Part shown: piece by piece, positions 47,787-56,369 of the stretch | Layout: the number at the start of each line of letters is the position of its first letter | Numbering within the stretch: position 1 is the stretch's first letter | Assembly: GCF_017991995.1 (NCBI RefSeq) | Contig: NZ_JAGOPN010000014.1 | Coordinates: 62,001-126,000, forward strand | Source: Pseudacidovorax sp. | GTDB taxonomy: Bacteria; Pseudomonadota; Gammaproteobacteria; Burkholderiales; Burkholderiaceae_C | DNA length: 64,000 nucleotides | Reading direction: 5' to 3' | Translations under genes and position numbers: made by a program | The notes under the pieces: model-generated | What the model was told of the DNA's origin: nothing | The model's input: only the letters and a program-made list of their open reading frames with translations | Database searches by the model: none

Positions 47787-48577
47787 ACAACCCGCCCGAT
47801 CGCCCACCGCGCGTGCGCGCCGCGCGCCGGCCGGACGATGCGCCGCCACGCAGGGACGCAGCCCGCGGCGCGGCCCCTTCCGCCCCCCCGGCCCCCGAAG
47901 ACGGCGAGCGCTTGGCCAAGCGCGTGGCGGCCCTGCGCGGCTGCTCGCGGCGCGATGCCGAGATGCTGATCGCCCAGGGCGCCGTGCGCGTGGATGGCCA
48001 GCCGGCCGCGGCGCCGCAGCAGCGCGTCGCGCCGGGCCAGCAGGTGGAGGTCGACGAACGCGCGCAGCCGCGCCCCCTGCCTCCCGCCACTTTGCTGTGG
48101 CACAAGCCCGCGGGCGTGCCGGCCGATGTCCAGGAATGGGCCGTCGACCAGCGCGTCGATGCCCATCCGCAGGCGCCCACGGCGCCGGGCCTGTTCATGC
48201 AGCAGCACTGCGCCGCCGCGCTGGGCGATGCGGCCAGCGGCCTGGTCGTGCACACGCAGGTGCGCGGCGTCTGGCGCCGGCTGGTGGACGAGGCGGGGTT
48301 GGTGGAGCACGAGTTCCTGGCCGAGGTGCAGGGCGAGCCGCAGCCGGCTCAACTGGCGGCACTGCGCCCCGCCGCCGCCAGCCTCGCGCGCCAGGGTGGC
48401 GGCACGACCGGGCTGCGGCTGGTGATCGGCGGCGCCGACGCCCACCGCGTCGCCGAGTTGTGCGACCGCGCGGGACTGCGGCTGGTCGGCCTGCGCCGGC
48501 TGCGCATCGGCCGCGTGCCGCTGGCCGGACTGGCGCCCGGACAGTGGCGCCTGCTGCGGGCCAGCGAGCGCTTCTAG
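47783..48577 (+). CDS. S4-domain protein, degenerate pseudouridine synthase-like
   Basis: A 264-residue protein. After a basic, Pro-rich N terminus of about 40 residues comes an S4 RNA-binding domain (about 43-95; RLAKRVAALRGCSRRDAEMLI). A region aligning with RsuA/RluF-type synthases follows (WHKPAGVPADV, then ALGDAASGLVVHT). In active enzymes the latter reads GRLDxxxxGLxxLT with catalytic Asp; here the aligned residue is Gly and the Arg is lost. The later NRQIRRM motif is also not conserved. It is therefore likely an RNA-binding pseudoenzyme or a divergent one. The ATG overlaps the stop of the fusion gene. Confidence 0.75.
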   Translation: MNNPPDRPPRVRAARRPDDAPPRRDAARGAAPSAPPAPEDGERLAKRVAALRGCSRRDAEMLIAQGAVRVDGQPAAAPQQRVAPGQQVEVDERAQPRPLPPATLLWHKPAGVPADVQEWAVDQRVDAHPQAPTAPGLFMQQHCAAALGDAASGLVVHTQVRGVWRRLVDEAGLVEHEFLAEVQGEPQPAQLAALRPAAASLARQGGGTTGLRLVIGGADAHRVAELCDRAGLRLVGLRRLRIGRVPLAGLAPGQWRLLRASERF

Positions 48578-48601
48578 CGCGCCCCACGGCCGCCACAAAG
48601 A

Positions 48602-48627
48602 CGAAACGCCAGCAAGCTGGCGTTTCG
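48602..48627 (-). terminator. rnpB terminator
   Basis: A perfect 12-bp stem (CGAAACGCCAGC with GCTGGCGTTTCG) around a 2-nt centre, 16 nt after the mature 3' end of RNase P RNA. On the minus strand a short U-rich tract (TCTTTG) follows. It may also stop the plus-strand gene upstream. Confidence 0.8.
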
Positions 48628-48639
48628 AGGGGATGTAAG

Positions 48640-48961
48640 TTGTGAAGCGCGCCGATACGCCGGATTCTGTGCACCGCGGTTGCCCGCGGTGTGACCGCCA
48701 TCTGTCTGGGCCGCCGGTCACCCGGACGGCTCGATGCTACCTACCCGTGAACTCAGCGGGCCGCCTCGACGTTCACCTACTTGGTATTGCTGCGCGCAGA
48801 GATTGCCCGTTTCACCCGAACTGAATCGGCTCGTCTCTGTTGCTCTGATCCTCACCTCGCGATGGGGAGCCGTTAGCTCCTGCGCTGCCCTGTGCAGTCC
48901 GGACGTTCCTCCAGTGCCGCCTTTCGGCGATTGCACCAGCGGCGGTCTGGCGTGCTTCACG
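48640..48961 (-). ncRNA. rnpB: RNase P RNA (bacterial class A)
   Basis: The catalytic RNA that removes 5' leaders from tRNA precursors. On the minus strand the sequence has the universal GAGGAACGTCCGGACTGCAC and CAGGGC segment near the 5' end, then GGTGAGGATCAGAGCAACAGA. Near the 3' end come GGGTAGGTAGCATC and ACAGAATCCGGCGTATCGGC. The two ends form P1 (GAAGC with GCTTC at 48958-48954 and 48648-48644). A terminator hairpin follows. Exact ends are set by P1 and may differ by a few bases. Confidence 0.95.
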
Positions 48962-48967
48962 GGCGTG

Positions 48968-48973
48968 ATTATC
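48968..48973 (-). promoter_or_regulatory. candidate rnpB promoter -10
   Basis: GATAAT on the minus strand lies about 7 nt before the predicted 5' end of RNase P RNA. This supports the reading of GAYAAT as a real -10 element in this organism. The -35 is not clear. Confidence 0.5.
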
Positions 48974-49082
48974 CGTGATCGCCGCGGCGGCAAAGCCGCC
49001 GACAGGAGCCTGCCACCGAATCTCGCCACAATGGCCCGTTCCATTCCTGTCCGCCCGAACCTTCCAAGGAGATGACGACGCC

Positions 49083-50003
49083 ATGAAAGCCAGCAGCATC
49101 CTCGACACCATCGGCCGCACACCGCACGTGCGCATCAACAAGCTCTTCGGCAACGCCACGCAGCAGGTGTGGATCAAGTCCGAGCGAGGCAACCCCGGCG
49201 GCTCCATCAAAGACCGCATCGCCCTGGCCATGATTGAGGACGCCGAGAAGTCCGGCGCGCTCAAGCCGGGCGCCACCATCATCGAGCCCACCTCGGGCAA
49301 CACCGGCGTCGGCCTGGCCATGGTGGCGGCGGTCAAGGGCTACAAGCTGGTGCTGGTGATGCCCGAGAGCATGTCCATCGAGCGCCGCCGCCTGATGCTG
49401 GCCTACGGCGCCAGCTTCGACCTGACGCCCAAGGAAAAGGGCATGAAGGGCGCCATCGCCCGCGCCGAGGAACTGGTGGCCAGCACGCCCGGCGCCTGGA
49501 TGCCGCAGCAGTTCAACAACCCGGCCAACGTCGACGTGCATGTGCGCACCACCGCCGAGGAGATCGCGGCCGACTTTCCGGGCGGCCTCGACGCGATCAT
49601 CACCGGCGTGGGCACCGGCGGCCACATCACTGGCTGCGCACAGGTGCTCAAGAAGAAGTGGCCGAAGCTCAAGGTCTTCGCCGTGGAGCCGGTGGCCTCG
49701 CCCGTGCTGTCCGGCGGCAGCCCGGCGCCGCACCCGATCCAGGGCATCGGCGCCGGCTTCGTGCCGCAGATCATGAGGACCGACCTGCTCGACGGCATCA
49801 TCCAGGTCGACGCCGAGCCGGCCCGCGAGATGGCCCGCCGCTGCGCCCGCGAGGAAGGCATGCTGGTCGGCATCTCCTCCGGCGCCACCCTGGCCGCCAT
49901 CGCGCAGAAGCTGCCCGAGCTGCCGGCCGATGCGGTGGTGCTGGGCTTCAACTACGACACCGGCGAGCGCTACCTGTCGGTGGAGGGCTTCCTGCCGGCC
50001 TGA
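49083..50003 (+). CDS. cysK: cysteine synthase A (O-acetylserine sulfhydrylase)
   Basis: A PLP enzyme of 306 residues that makes cysteine from O-acetylserine and sulfide. It shows the PLP lysine in [12 protein letters not shown] (about residues 38-49), [11 protein letters not shown] as the substrate loop, the phosphate-binding [10 protein letters not shown], and GISSGAT. Length and motifs fit CysK. The start follows AAGGAG by 11 nt; a four-codon frame (ATG ACG ACG CCA TGA) overlaps the ATG. It is divergent from rnpB. Confidence 0.93.
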   Translation: MKASSILDTIGRTPHVRINKLFGNATQQVWIKSERGNPGGSIKDRIALAMIEDAEKSGALKPGATIIEPTSGNTGVGLAMVAAVKGYKLVLVMPESMSIERRRLMLAYGASFDLTPKEKGMKGAIARAEELVASTPGAWMPQQFNNPANVDVHVRTTAEEIAADFPGGLDAIITGVGTGGHITGCAQVLKKKWPKLKVFAVEPVASPVLSGGSPAPHPIQGIGAGFVPQIMRTDLLDGIIQVDAEPAREMARRCAREEGMLVGISSGATLAAIAQKLPELPADAVVLGFNYDTGERYLSVEGFLPA

Positions 50004-50026
50004 GTGGCCGCACCCCGCGCCTTCGC

Positions 50027-50914
50027 CTACCAGCGTTTTTCGGCGAAGGCGCCCAGCACCTCGGTGCAGTGGGCGACGGCCTTGCTCCGCGCCTCGCGCA
50101 ACGGCTGCCAGTTCTGGGAGCGCCAGGCGGCCCAGCTCAGCGGCTCCGACTCGTAGGCGCACAGCATCGGCGGCCGCATGAAGCCGGCCCGCCCCATCTC
50201 CGCGGAAAAGCGCAGCCGGTACAGCCCGTCGTCTGTGGACAGGTTCTCGTACACCAGTTGCCAGGCGCGGGGATGCAGCGGCGTGTCCAGGGTATCGGGC
50301 ACTTCGCCTGCAGCCTTGATCTCCTCCGGCGTCGAACCATCCGTGCGGGCGTCGGCCTGCGCCTTGGCCGCGCGTTCGGCGTAGACCCGGGTCGCGATCA
50401 CGCTCAGTGCATCTCGCAGGTCGTCCAGACCGGGGTTCACCGCGACCGGGTCGTTGGCCAGTTCCGGAATGTCGTCGCCCAGCAGGTCGGTCTTGGAAAA
50501 GCCGGCGCCTGCGGCGCCCACGCCCAGCGCGAGCAGCGCCACGTTCAGGGCTACCTGGCCAGCCACGTTGTTCATGGTGTTCTGGCGGCGGACCACATGC
50601 AGGCGCTCGATACCCTGCTTCTGGCCGTCGCGGGCGAAGACGACGCGCGTGACGATCCGCGGCGCGTCAGCGCTCGGGGCCGGCACTGGCGCAGCGGCAG
50701 CGGCCACATCCGGCTGTGCGACGGCTGCGCCGGCTTCAGCCGGCGCCTCTGGCGCGCGGTCGGCAACGGCCTCGGTAGGCACCGCGGCGTTGGTGGTGTC
50801 TGCGGGCGGCGCGAGCTGGGCATGGCCGGGCATGGCGCCCGACGACAGCGCCACGGCCACGGCGCAAGCCAGGGCGCGGCATCGCCCGGTCGGGCGGATG
50901 GATGAGTGCGGCAT
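50027..50914 (-). CDS. uncharacterised secreted or periplasmic protein
   Basis: A 295-residue protein of unknown function. A signal peptide (about residues 1-32, ending GHAQ) is followed by a low-complexity Ala/Pro region to about residue 85. A hydrophobic, glycine-rich stretch (about 115-140; VALNVALLALGVGAAGAG) comes next, and then a more ordered C-terminal half containing GRAGFMRPPMLCAYESEPL. The two Cys in the last part may form a disulfide. It converges with cysK, 23 nt apart. I do not recognise a family. Confidence 0.6.
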   Translation of the reverse strand: MPHSSIRPTGRCRALACAVAVALSSGAMPGHAQLAPPADTTNAAVPTEAVADRAPEAPAEAGAAVAQPDVAAAAAPVPAPSADAPRIVTRVVFARDGQKQGIERLHVVRRQNTMNNVAGQVALNVALLALGVGAAGAGFSKTDLLGDDIPELANDPVAVNPGLDDLRDALSVIATRVYAERAAKAQADARTDGSTPEEIKAAGEVPDTLDTPLHPRAWQLVYENLSTDDGLYRLRFSAEMGRAGFMRPPMLCAYESEPLSWAAWRSQNWQPLREARSKAVAHCTEVLGAFAEKRW

Positions 50915-51089
50915 CTTCTTGTGTGTCCTCCCCGCGGTGCGGGCGGCGAGATTGTGTGCACCGCCACTCCACCTCCCGGGCGAGCGCCGCGCATTGCGTC
51001 ACGCAAACGCCGGAAGAATCACCACGGCCCGATCGGCGACAATCGCGCCCTTTCTCTACGCCCTGCCCGATCACCACGGGCCCGCGCCG

Positions 51090-52793
51090 ATGATCCGCCT
51101 TTCCGAACTCAAGCTTCCCCTCGATCCCGCGCCCGAAGCGCTGCCGGCCCTGATCGCCAGCACGCTGGGCGTCCAGCCCGCCGACATCGCGTCGCACACC
51201 GTGCACAAGCGCAGCTTCGATGCGCGCAAGGCCGAGCTGCTCACCGTCTACATCGTCGACGTGGCGCTGGCCGATCCAGCCGCCGAGGCCGCGCTGCTGC
51301 AGCGCCACGCCGAGAACCCCCACATCCAGCCCGCACCCGACATGCGCTACGTGGCGCCGGTGCGCGCGCCCGAGGGTGGGCTGCGGCCCGTCGTCGTGGG
51401 CTTCGGGCCCTGCGGCATCTTCGCGGCGCTGCTGCTGGCGCAGATGGGCTTCCGGCCCATCGTGCTGGAGCGCGGCAAGGCCGTGCGCGAGCGCACGCAG
51501 GACACCTGGGATCTGTGGCGGCGCAAGAACCTGCATCCGGAGTCGAACGTGCAGTTCGGCGAGGGCGGCGCCGGCACCTTCTCCGACGGCAAGCTCTACA
51601 GCCAGATCAAGGACCCGCGCCACCTGGGCCGCAAGGTGCTCAACGAGTTCGTCAAGGCCGGCGCGCCCGAGGACATCCTGTGGGAGGCGCATCCGCACAT
51701 CGGCACCTTCCGGCTGGTGAAGATGGTCGAGACCATGCGCGCCGAGATCATCGCCCTGGGCGGCGAGATCCGCTTCCAGCACCGGGTGACCGACCTGCGG
51801 GTCGAGGATGGCCATGTGCGCGGCGTCACCGCTGTCGACCAGGCCAGCGGCCAGGCGCACGAGCTGCGCGCCGACCATGTGGTGATCGCCCTGGGCCACA
51901 GCGCGCGCGACACCTTCGGCATGCTGCACACCCGCGGCGCGCCGATCGAGGCCAAGCCCTTTTCCATCGGCTTTCGCGCCGAGCATCCGCAGAGCCTGAT
52001 CGACCGCGCCCGATGGGGCCGCCATGCGGGCCATCCGGCGCTGGGCGCGGCCGAATACCGGCTGGTGCACCACGCCAACAACGGCCGCGCGGTCTACAGC
52101 TTCTGCATGTGCCCGGGCGGCACGGTGGTGGCCGCCACCAGCGAGCCCGGCCGCGTGGTGACCAACGGCATGAGCCAGTACTCGCGTGCCGAACGTAATG
52201 CCAACTCGGGCATCGTGGTGGGCATCGAGCCGCGCGACTACCCGACCGACTACCAGCACCTGCCCCTGTCGCCCGAGTTGCAGGAGGCCGCGCGCGGCAA
52301 GCCGCATCCGCTGGCCGGCATCGAGCTGCAGCGGCGGCTGGAGTCGCAGGCCTTCGTGCTCGGCGGCAGCGACTACTGTGCACCCGCCCAGTTGCTGGGC
52401 GACTTCGTGGCCGGCCGCCCCTCCACCGCGCTCGGCGAGGTGGTGCCCAGCTACAAGCCGGGCGTGCTGCCCGGCGACCTGCATGCCGCCCTGCCCGGCT
52501 ATGCCATCGAGGCCATGCGCGAGGCCTTCCCGGCCTTCGCGCGCAAGCTGCCCGGCTACGACCTGCACGACGCGGTGCTGACCGGCGTGGAGACGCGCAC
52601 CTCCTCGCCCATCCGCATCGCCCGCGACGGAGAGACGCTGCAATGCCCCGGCCTGGTCGGCCTGTACCCGGCCGGCGAAGGCGCGGGCTACGCGGGCGGC
52701 ATCCTGTCGGCCGGCGTGGACGGCATCAAGGTGGCCGAGGCCGTGGCGCGCGCCATCGCAGCCGAGGCCGAAGCACAGCGGGTGCCGGCATGA
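51090..52793 (+). CDS. FAD-dependent dehydrogenase (COG2509 type)
   Basis: A 567-residue flavoprotein. The first 90 residues form a small ferredoxin-like domain (RSFDARKAELLTVYIVDVAL), and then the FAD loop VGFGPCGIFAALLLAQMG (about 107-124) starts the oxidoreductase core. FGEGGAGTFSDGKLYSQIKD and SFCMCPGGTVVAATSE are blocks I associate with COG2509, and YPAGEGAGYAGGILSAGVDG near the end binds FAD. The substrate is unknown. An upstream GACAAT (about 51038) could start transcription about 45 nt before the gene. The 175-nt gap to the divergent secreted protein gene shows nothing else. It overlaps the VUT gene by 4 nt. Confidence 0.85.
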   Translation: MIRLSELKLPLDPAPEALPALIASTLGVQPADIASHTVHKRSFDARKAELLTVYIVDVALADPAAEAALLQRHAENPHIQPAPDMRYVAPVRAPEGGLRPVVVGFGPCGIFAALLLAQMGFRPIVLERGKAVRERTQDTWDLWRRKNLHPESNVQFGEGGAGTFSDGKLYSQIKDPRHLGRKVLNEFVKAGAPEDILWEAHPHIGTFRLVKMVETMRAEIIALGGEIRFQHRVTDLRVEDGHVRGVTAVDQASGQAHELRADHVVIALGHSARDTFGMLHTRGAPIEAKPFSIGFRAEHPQSLIDRARWGRHAGHPALGAAEYRLVHHANNGRAVYSFCMCPGGTVVAATSEPGRVVTNGMSQYSRAERNANSGIVVGIEPRDYPTDYQHLPLSPELQEAARGKPHPLAGIELQRRLESQAFVLGGSDYCAPAQLLGDFVAGRPSTALGEVVPSYKPGVLPGDLHAALPGYAIEAMREAFPAFARKLPGYDLHDAVLTGVETRTSSPIRIARDGETLQCPGLVGLYPAGEGAGYAGGILSAGVDGIKVAEAVARAIAAEAEAQRVPA

Positions 52794-53344
52794 ACACGCG
52801 CACCGTCATCCCGCTGTGGCGCTCGCTCGCACCGGCCATCGCCGCCATGGCGGCGGTGGTACTCGCCTCGAACGTGCTGGTGCAGTTCCCAATCAACGAC
52901 TGGCTGACCTGGGGCGCCTTCACCTACCCGGCCGCCTTCCTGGTGAGCGAGGTGGTCAACCGGCTGCACGGCCCCGCGCTGGCCCGGCGCGTGGCATGGT
53001 TCGGCTTCGCGGTGGCGGTGGCCATGTCGGCGCTGCTGGCGCCCGCGCGCATCGCTGCGGCCTCGGGGCTGGCCTTCATCGCCTCGCAGCTGCTGGACAT
53101 CGGCGTCTTCCACCGTCTGCGGCAGGGGCGCTGGTGGCGCGCGCCGCTGGCCGCCACGCTGCTGGCCGCCGTGCTCGACACGGCCATCTTCTGGGGCGTG
53201 GCCTTCGCGGGCACGTCCGATCCGTGGCTCAGCTGGGCCGTCGGCGATCTGGCGGTCAAGCTGGCCGTCGGCGTCGGCATGCTGCTGCCCTTCCGGCTGC
53301 TGATCGCCCGCCAACTGGCGGGTGGCCTGCGTGCCTCCGCCTGA
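52790..53344 (+). CDS. VUT-family transporter (putative queuosine precursor transporter)
   Basis: A 184-residue membrane protein with about six helices. NVLVQFPINDWLTWGAFTYP followed by AAFLVSEVVNRLHG is the family hallmark (the E. coli member YhhQ imports 7-cyano-7-deazaguanine). No queuosine synthesis gene is adjacent, so the substrate is by family only. It is translationally coupled to the FAD dehydrogenase (ATGA). Confidence 0.85.
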   Translation: MNTRTVIPLWRSLAPAIAAMAAVVLASNVLVQFPINDWLTWGAFTYPAAFLVSEVVNRLHGPALARRVAWFGFAVAVAMSALLAPARIAAASGLAFIASQLLDIGVFHRLRQGRWWRAPLAATLLAAVLDTAIFWGVAFAGTSDPWLSWAVGDLAVKLAVGVGMLLPFRLLIARQLAGGLRASA

Positions 53345-53398
53345 GTCTTTCCATCCCCTTTTTCACGCCTGCCCCGGCGCAGGCGCTTTGCGACCGAT

Positions 53399-54463
53399 AT
53401 GAGCGACCACAACGACACGCCGTTCCACGACACGCCCGCGCATGCCGCGCCTTCGAGCGCCGACGCCACGCCCACCGCCGCAGCGCCGGCCCCGGCAGCC
53501 GCTTCGAGCGCGCCCACGCCGGCCAGCGGCGCTGCATCGGCATCCGCCGGCAATGCCCCTGCCGGCAGCGCCGACGCCGCGCCGACCGCGGACGGCACAG
53601 CAGCTGCGGGGCCTGCCCCGACCCCGGAAGCGGGCCTCACGCGCGGTGAACGCAGCGAACGCGGCGAAGAACGCGGTGAACGTGGCCAACGGCGCCGCCG
53701 AGGCGGCCGTGGCCAGGGCAACGGTGGTGCGGGCCGGCCCGCCGCCGACGGCGCCCAGCCCGAGCGCCAGCCGCAGGCCCAGCGCCAGAACCCGGCCAAG
53801 GGCCAGAACGTGGCCCAGCGCAACGCCGGCCGCAAGGTGCATCCGCTGCTGGAGACGCTGGCCGGCCTGTATCCCCACCTGTTCGGCGCGCGCTTCCTGC
53901 CGCTCAAGCGCGGCATCTACGAGGACCTGCTGGCCCGCCATGCCGAGGTGCTGCCGGGCGACGAGCTGAAGGTGGCGCTGGGCCAGCATGCGCGCTCCAC
54001 CCGCTACCTGGACGCCATCGCCAACCGCGTCCCGCGCCACGACCTGGACGGCCATCCGGTGGAAGAGCTGGCGCCCGACCACGTGCACCATGCCATCGTC
54101 GAACTCTTCAAGCGCCGGCAGGGCCGCACGCAGGAGGACCTGCGTCCGCAACTCGTGGCCCGCCTGGCCGACGCCATCGGCGCCAGCGGCCTGGAACGCA
54201 TGGACTATGTGCAGCAGGTGCGCGTGGCGCAGCCGGATGCCCTGGCCCTGATCGACGAAGCCTTCACCGAGCACGGCCGCCGACTGGCCCGGCGCGAGGC
54301 GCTGCAGCGCGCCTTCGAGGCCAGCGGCCAGCCCACGGTCGAGGCCTTCGCCGCCATGTACGGCATGGACCTGGGCGAAGCGCGGCGGGTGCTGGGCAAG
54401 CAGGCCAGCAAGACGGCGGCCGCTGCTGATCCCGCGGTGAGCGAAACGCCGAGCGAGGCCTGA
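53399..54463 (+). CDS. ProQ/FinO-domain RNA chaperone with long disordered N terminus
   Basis: A 354-residue protein. A low-complexity Ala/Pro/Ser region (about residues 1-80) is followed by an Arg/Gly/Glu-rich block (RGERSERGEERGERGQRRRR, about 82-101) that could bind RNA. The ProQ/FinO domain (about 147-240) has HPLLETLAGLYPHLFG, PLKRGIYEDLL, and ALGQHARSTRYLDAI. A helical C-terminal stretch follows. ProQ proteins bind structured small RNAs and mRNA 3' ends. The gene is 54 nt after the VUT gene and ends before a bidirectional terminator. Confidence 0.85.
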   Translation: MSDHNDTPFHDTPAHAAPSSADATPTAAAPAPAAASSAPTPASGAASASAGNAPAGSADAAPTADGTAAAGPAPTPEAGLTRGERSERGEERGERGQRRRRGGRGQGNGGAGRPAADGAQPERQPQAQRQNPAKGQNVAQRNAGRKVHPLLETLAGLYPHLFGARFLPLKRGIYEDLLARHAEVLPGDELKVALGQHARSTRYLDAIANRVPRHDLDGHPVEELAPDHVHHAIVELFKRRQGRTQEDLRPQLVARLADAIGASGLERMDYVQQVRVAQPDALALIDEAFTEHGRRLARREALQRAFEASGQPTVEAFAAMYGMDLGEARRVLGKQASKTAAAADPAVSETPSEA

Positions 54464-54574
54464 CCAAGTGCGAACAGCCGGGCGCCACGCGGCGCCTGGC
54501 TCGAGCAGTGCACCGCCGGACCGGCGCGCGCGGAACGCAAGAGGCCCGGAATGCGTCTGACGCCGAGCCATAAA

Positions 54575-54601
54575 AAAGGCGCCCCCAACGGAGGCGCCTT
54601 T
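54575..54601 (-). terminator. bidirectional terminator between the ProQ gene and htpX
   Basis: AAAGGCGCC/GGCGCCTTT with a 9-nt loop. On the minus strand six U follow, 45 nt after the htpX stop. On the plus strand the hairpin is followed by a weaker U stretch, so it probably ends the ProQ gene as well. Confidence 0.85.
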
Positions 54602-54645
54602 CCTTTGGTCGGAGGCCCAGGGCGCGCGCCCCGGCCTCTCGCGCA

Positions 54646-55527
54646 TCAGCCCTGCTGCGCAGCCTGCAGCGCCGCGATGCGCTCTTCGATGGGCGGGTGC
54701 GTGGCGAACAGCTTGCCGATGCTGCCGGTGATGCCCATGGCCTCGACCGCTTTGGGCAGTTCGCCGGCGGGAAGGCCGCCCAGGCGGGCCAGGGCGTTGA
54801 TCATGGGCTGCTTGCGGCCCATCAGCTTGGCGGCGCCAGCGTCGGCGCGGAACTCGCGCTGGCGCGAGAACCAGGCCACCACCATGGCGGCGGCAAAGCC
54901 CAGCACGATGTCCAGCACGATGGTCGTGACCATGTAGCCGATGCCGGGGCCGCTGTTCTCGCGGTCGTCGCCGCGGCGCAGGAAGCTGTCGACGAAGTAG
55001 CCGATCACGCGCGACAGGAACACGACGAAGGTGTTCATCACGCCCTGGATCAGCGTCATCGTCACCATGTCGCCGTTGGCCACGTGCGCCACCTCGTGGC
55101 CAATGACGGCCTCGACTTCGTCGCGCGTCATGTTCTGCAGCAGGCCGGTGGAGACGGCCACCAGCGACGAGTTCTTGAAGGCACCCGTGGCGAAGGCATT
55201 GGGCTCGCCCTCGAAGATGCCGACCTCCGGCATGCCGATGCCGGCCTGGTCGGCGAACTTGCGCACGGTGGCGACGATCCAGGCCTCGTCGGGCGACTGC
55301 GGCTCGTTGATGATGCGCACGCCGGCGCTCATCTTGGCCATGGGCTTGGAGATCAGCAGCGAGATGATCGCGCCGCCGAAGCCCATGATGAGCGCGAAGC
55401 CGAGCAGCGCGCCGAGGTTGAGGCCATTGGACGTCAGGTAGCGGTTGACGCCCAGCAGGCTGGCGACGACGCCGAGCACGGCGACCACCAGGACGTTCGT
55501 GAGCACGAACAGGAAGATGCGTTTCAA
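54646..55527 (-). CDS. htpX: membrane zinc metalloprotease HtpX
   Basis: An inner-membrane stress protease. The 293-residue protein has four hydrophobic segments and the zinc motif [13 protein letters not shown] (about residues 139-151), with the third ligand in the region around [15 protein letters not shown]-terminal [20 protein letters not shown] is typical of HtpX. It overlaps the DUF3025 gene by 4 nt and is the last gene of its operon, ended by the strong terminator. Confidence 0.95.
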   Translation of the reverse strand: MKRIFLFVLTNVLVVAVLGVVASLLGVNRYLTSNGLNLGALLGFALIMGFGGAIISLLISKPMAKMSAGVRIINEPQSPDEAWIVATVRKFADQAGIGMPEVGIFEGEPNAFATGAFKNSSLVAVSTGLLQNMTRDEVEAVIGHEVAHVANGDMVTMTLIQGVMNTFVVFLSRVIGYFVDSFLRRGDDRENSGPGIGYMVTTIVLDIVLGFAAAMVVAWFSRQREFRADAGAAKLMGRKQPMINALARLGGLPAGELPKAVEAMGITGSIGKLFATHPPIEERIAALQAAQQG

Positions 55528-56369
55528 GTCGGTTTCTCCGTGGGAGGAAGGGACGCCGTGAAGATGGGGGCCCCCCGGCCCGCTTCAAGCATCACGGCAT
55601 GCCGCACCGTTGTAAGTTGTTCTGGGTCTGCAGCGCGGCGAGGTCGGAAGACCTCCGAGTCATCATAAAAGCAAAAGTTCGCGTTCCCCGGGTGCCAGCC
55701 GGGGACGCCGGCCACGGGCAGCGGGGTGAAGGGCTTGCGCACGAGCCAGTCAGCGGTCAGCGCGTCGACCAGACGCCCGTCGTCGGCCGTCAGCGAGGGA
55801 TCGTGCGGGTCTGGGCCGAGCAGCAGATGCGCCGTGGCCGACTTCTGGCCGGCCACCAGCTTCTCCATCAGCGCATGGCCGAAGACCGTGAGGCGCGCTT
55901 CAGCCCACAGCGGCCGCAGATCGACAAAGGCCCGGCGCCAGTCGCGCGCCTGCAGGGCGGCCCAGAGGACGGGCGGCGCCTGCAGCACCGCGCCGTGCTC
56001 GTCGAACAGCGTGATGGCATCGCGCAGCCGGCCGCGCACCGGGCCGATGCCGCGCGCCGCGATCTCTGCCGCCTGCAGGCGGTTGAGCTGGCGCTTGGCC
56101 GTTGGAAAGGCCAGCCAGACCAGGCCGTTGAAGAAGTCGTGCAGGTTGTCGCGCGTGGGCACGCGGCCGGTGCGGTCGATGAAGCATTCGTAAGGCTGGT
56201 CGGCAGGCAGCGCTTCCTGCGGGACGAAGCCGGGCTGCGGCGGCGCGGCCAGCGACTGCAGTGCCGCATGCAGGCGCAGGCTGGCGGCGGCACGCGCGAC
56301 CGGCTCGCCCCAGCGCCGCCAGGGCGCCAGGCCGGGGTGCTCCCAGTCGACGGCCGGCAACGGGCTCAA
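55524..56369 (-). CDS. DUF3025 family protein
   Basis: A 281-residue soluble protein. [20 protein letters not shown] and [21 protein letters not shown] are characteristic of DUF3025, as are LFDEHGAVL and [20 protein letters not shown] near the C terminus. The function is unknown. It overlaps the NYN-domain gene and htpX by 4 nt each, so it is fully coupled to them. Confidence 0.85.
   Translation of the reverse strand: MSPLPAVDWEHPGLAPWRRWGEPVARAAASLRLHAALQSLAAPPQPGFVPQEALPADQPYECFIDRTGRVPTRDNLHDFFNGLVWLAFPTAKRQLNRLQAAEIAARGIGPVRGRLRDAITLFDEHGAVLQAPPVLWAALQARDWRRAFVDLRPLWAEARLTVFGHALMEKLVAGQKSATAHLLLGPDPHDPSLTADDGRLVDALTADWLVRKPFTPLPVAGVPGWHPGNANFCFYDDSEVFRPRRAADPEQLTTVRHAVMLEAGRGAPIFTASLPPTEKPT

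Noticed and set aside
49072-49086. Four-codon mini-frame overlapping the cysK start
   Set aside because: ATG ACG ACG CCA TGA follows AAGGAG with no spacing, so translation is unlikely; it may be chance.
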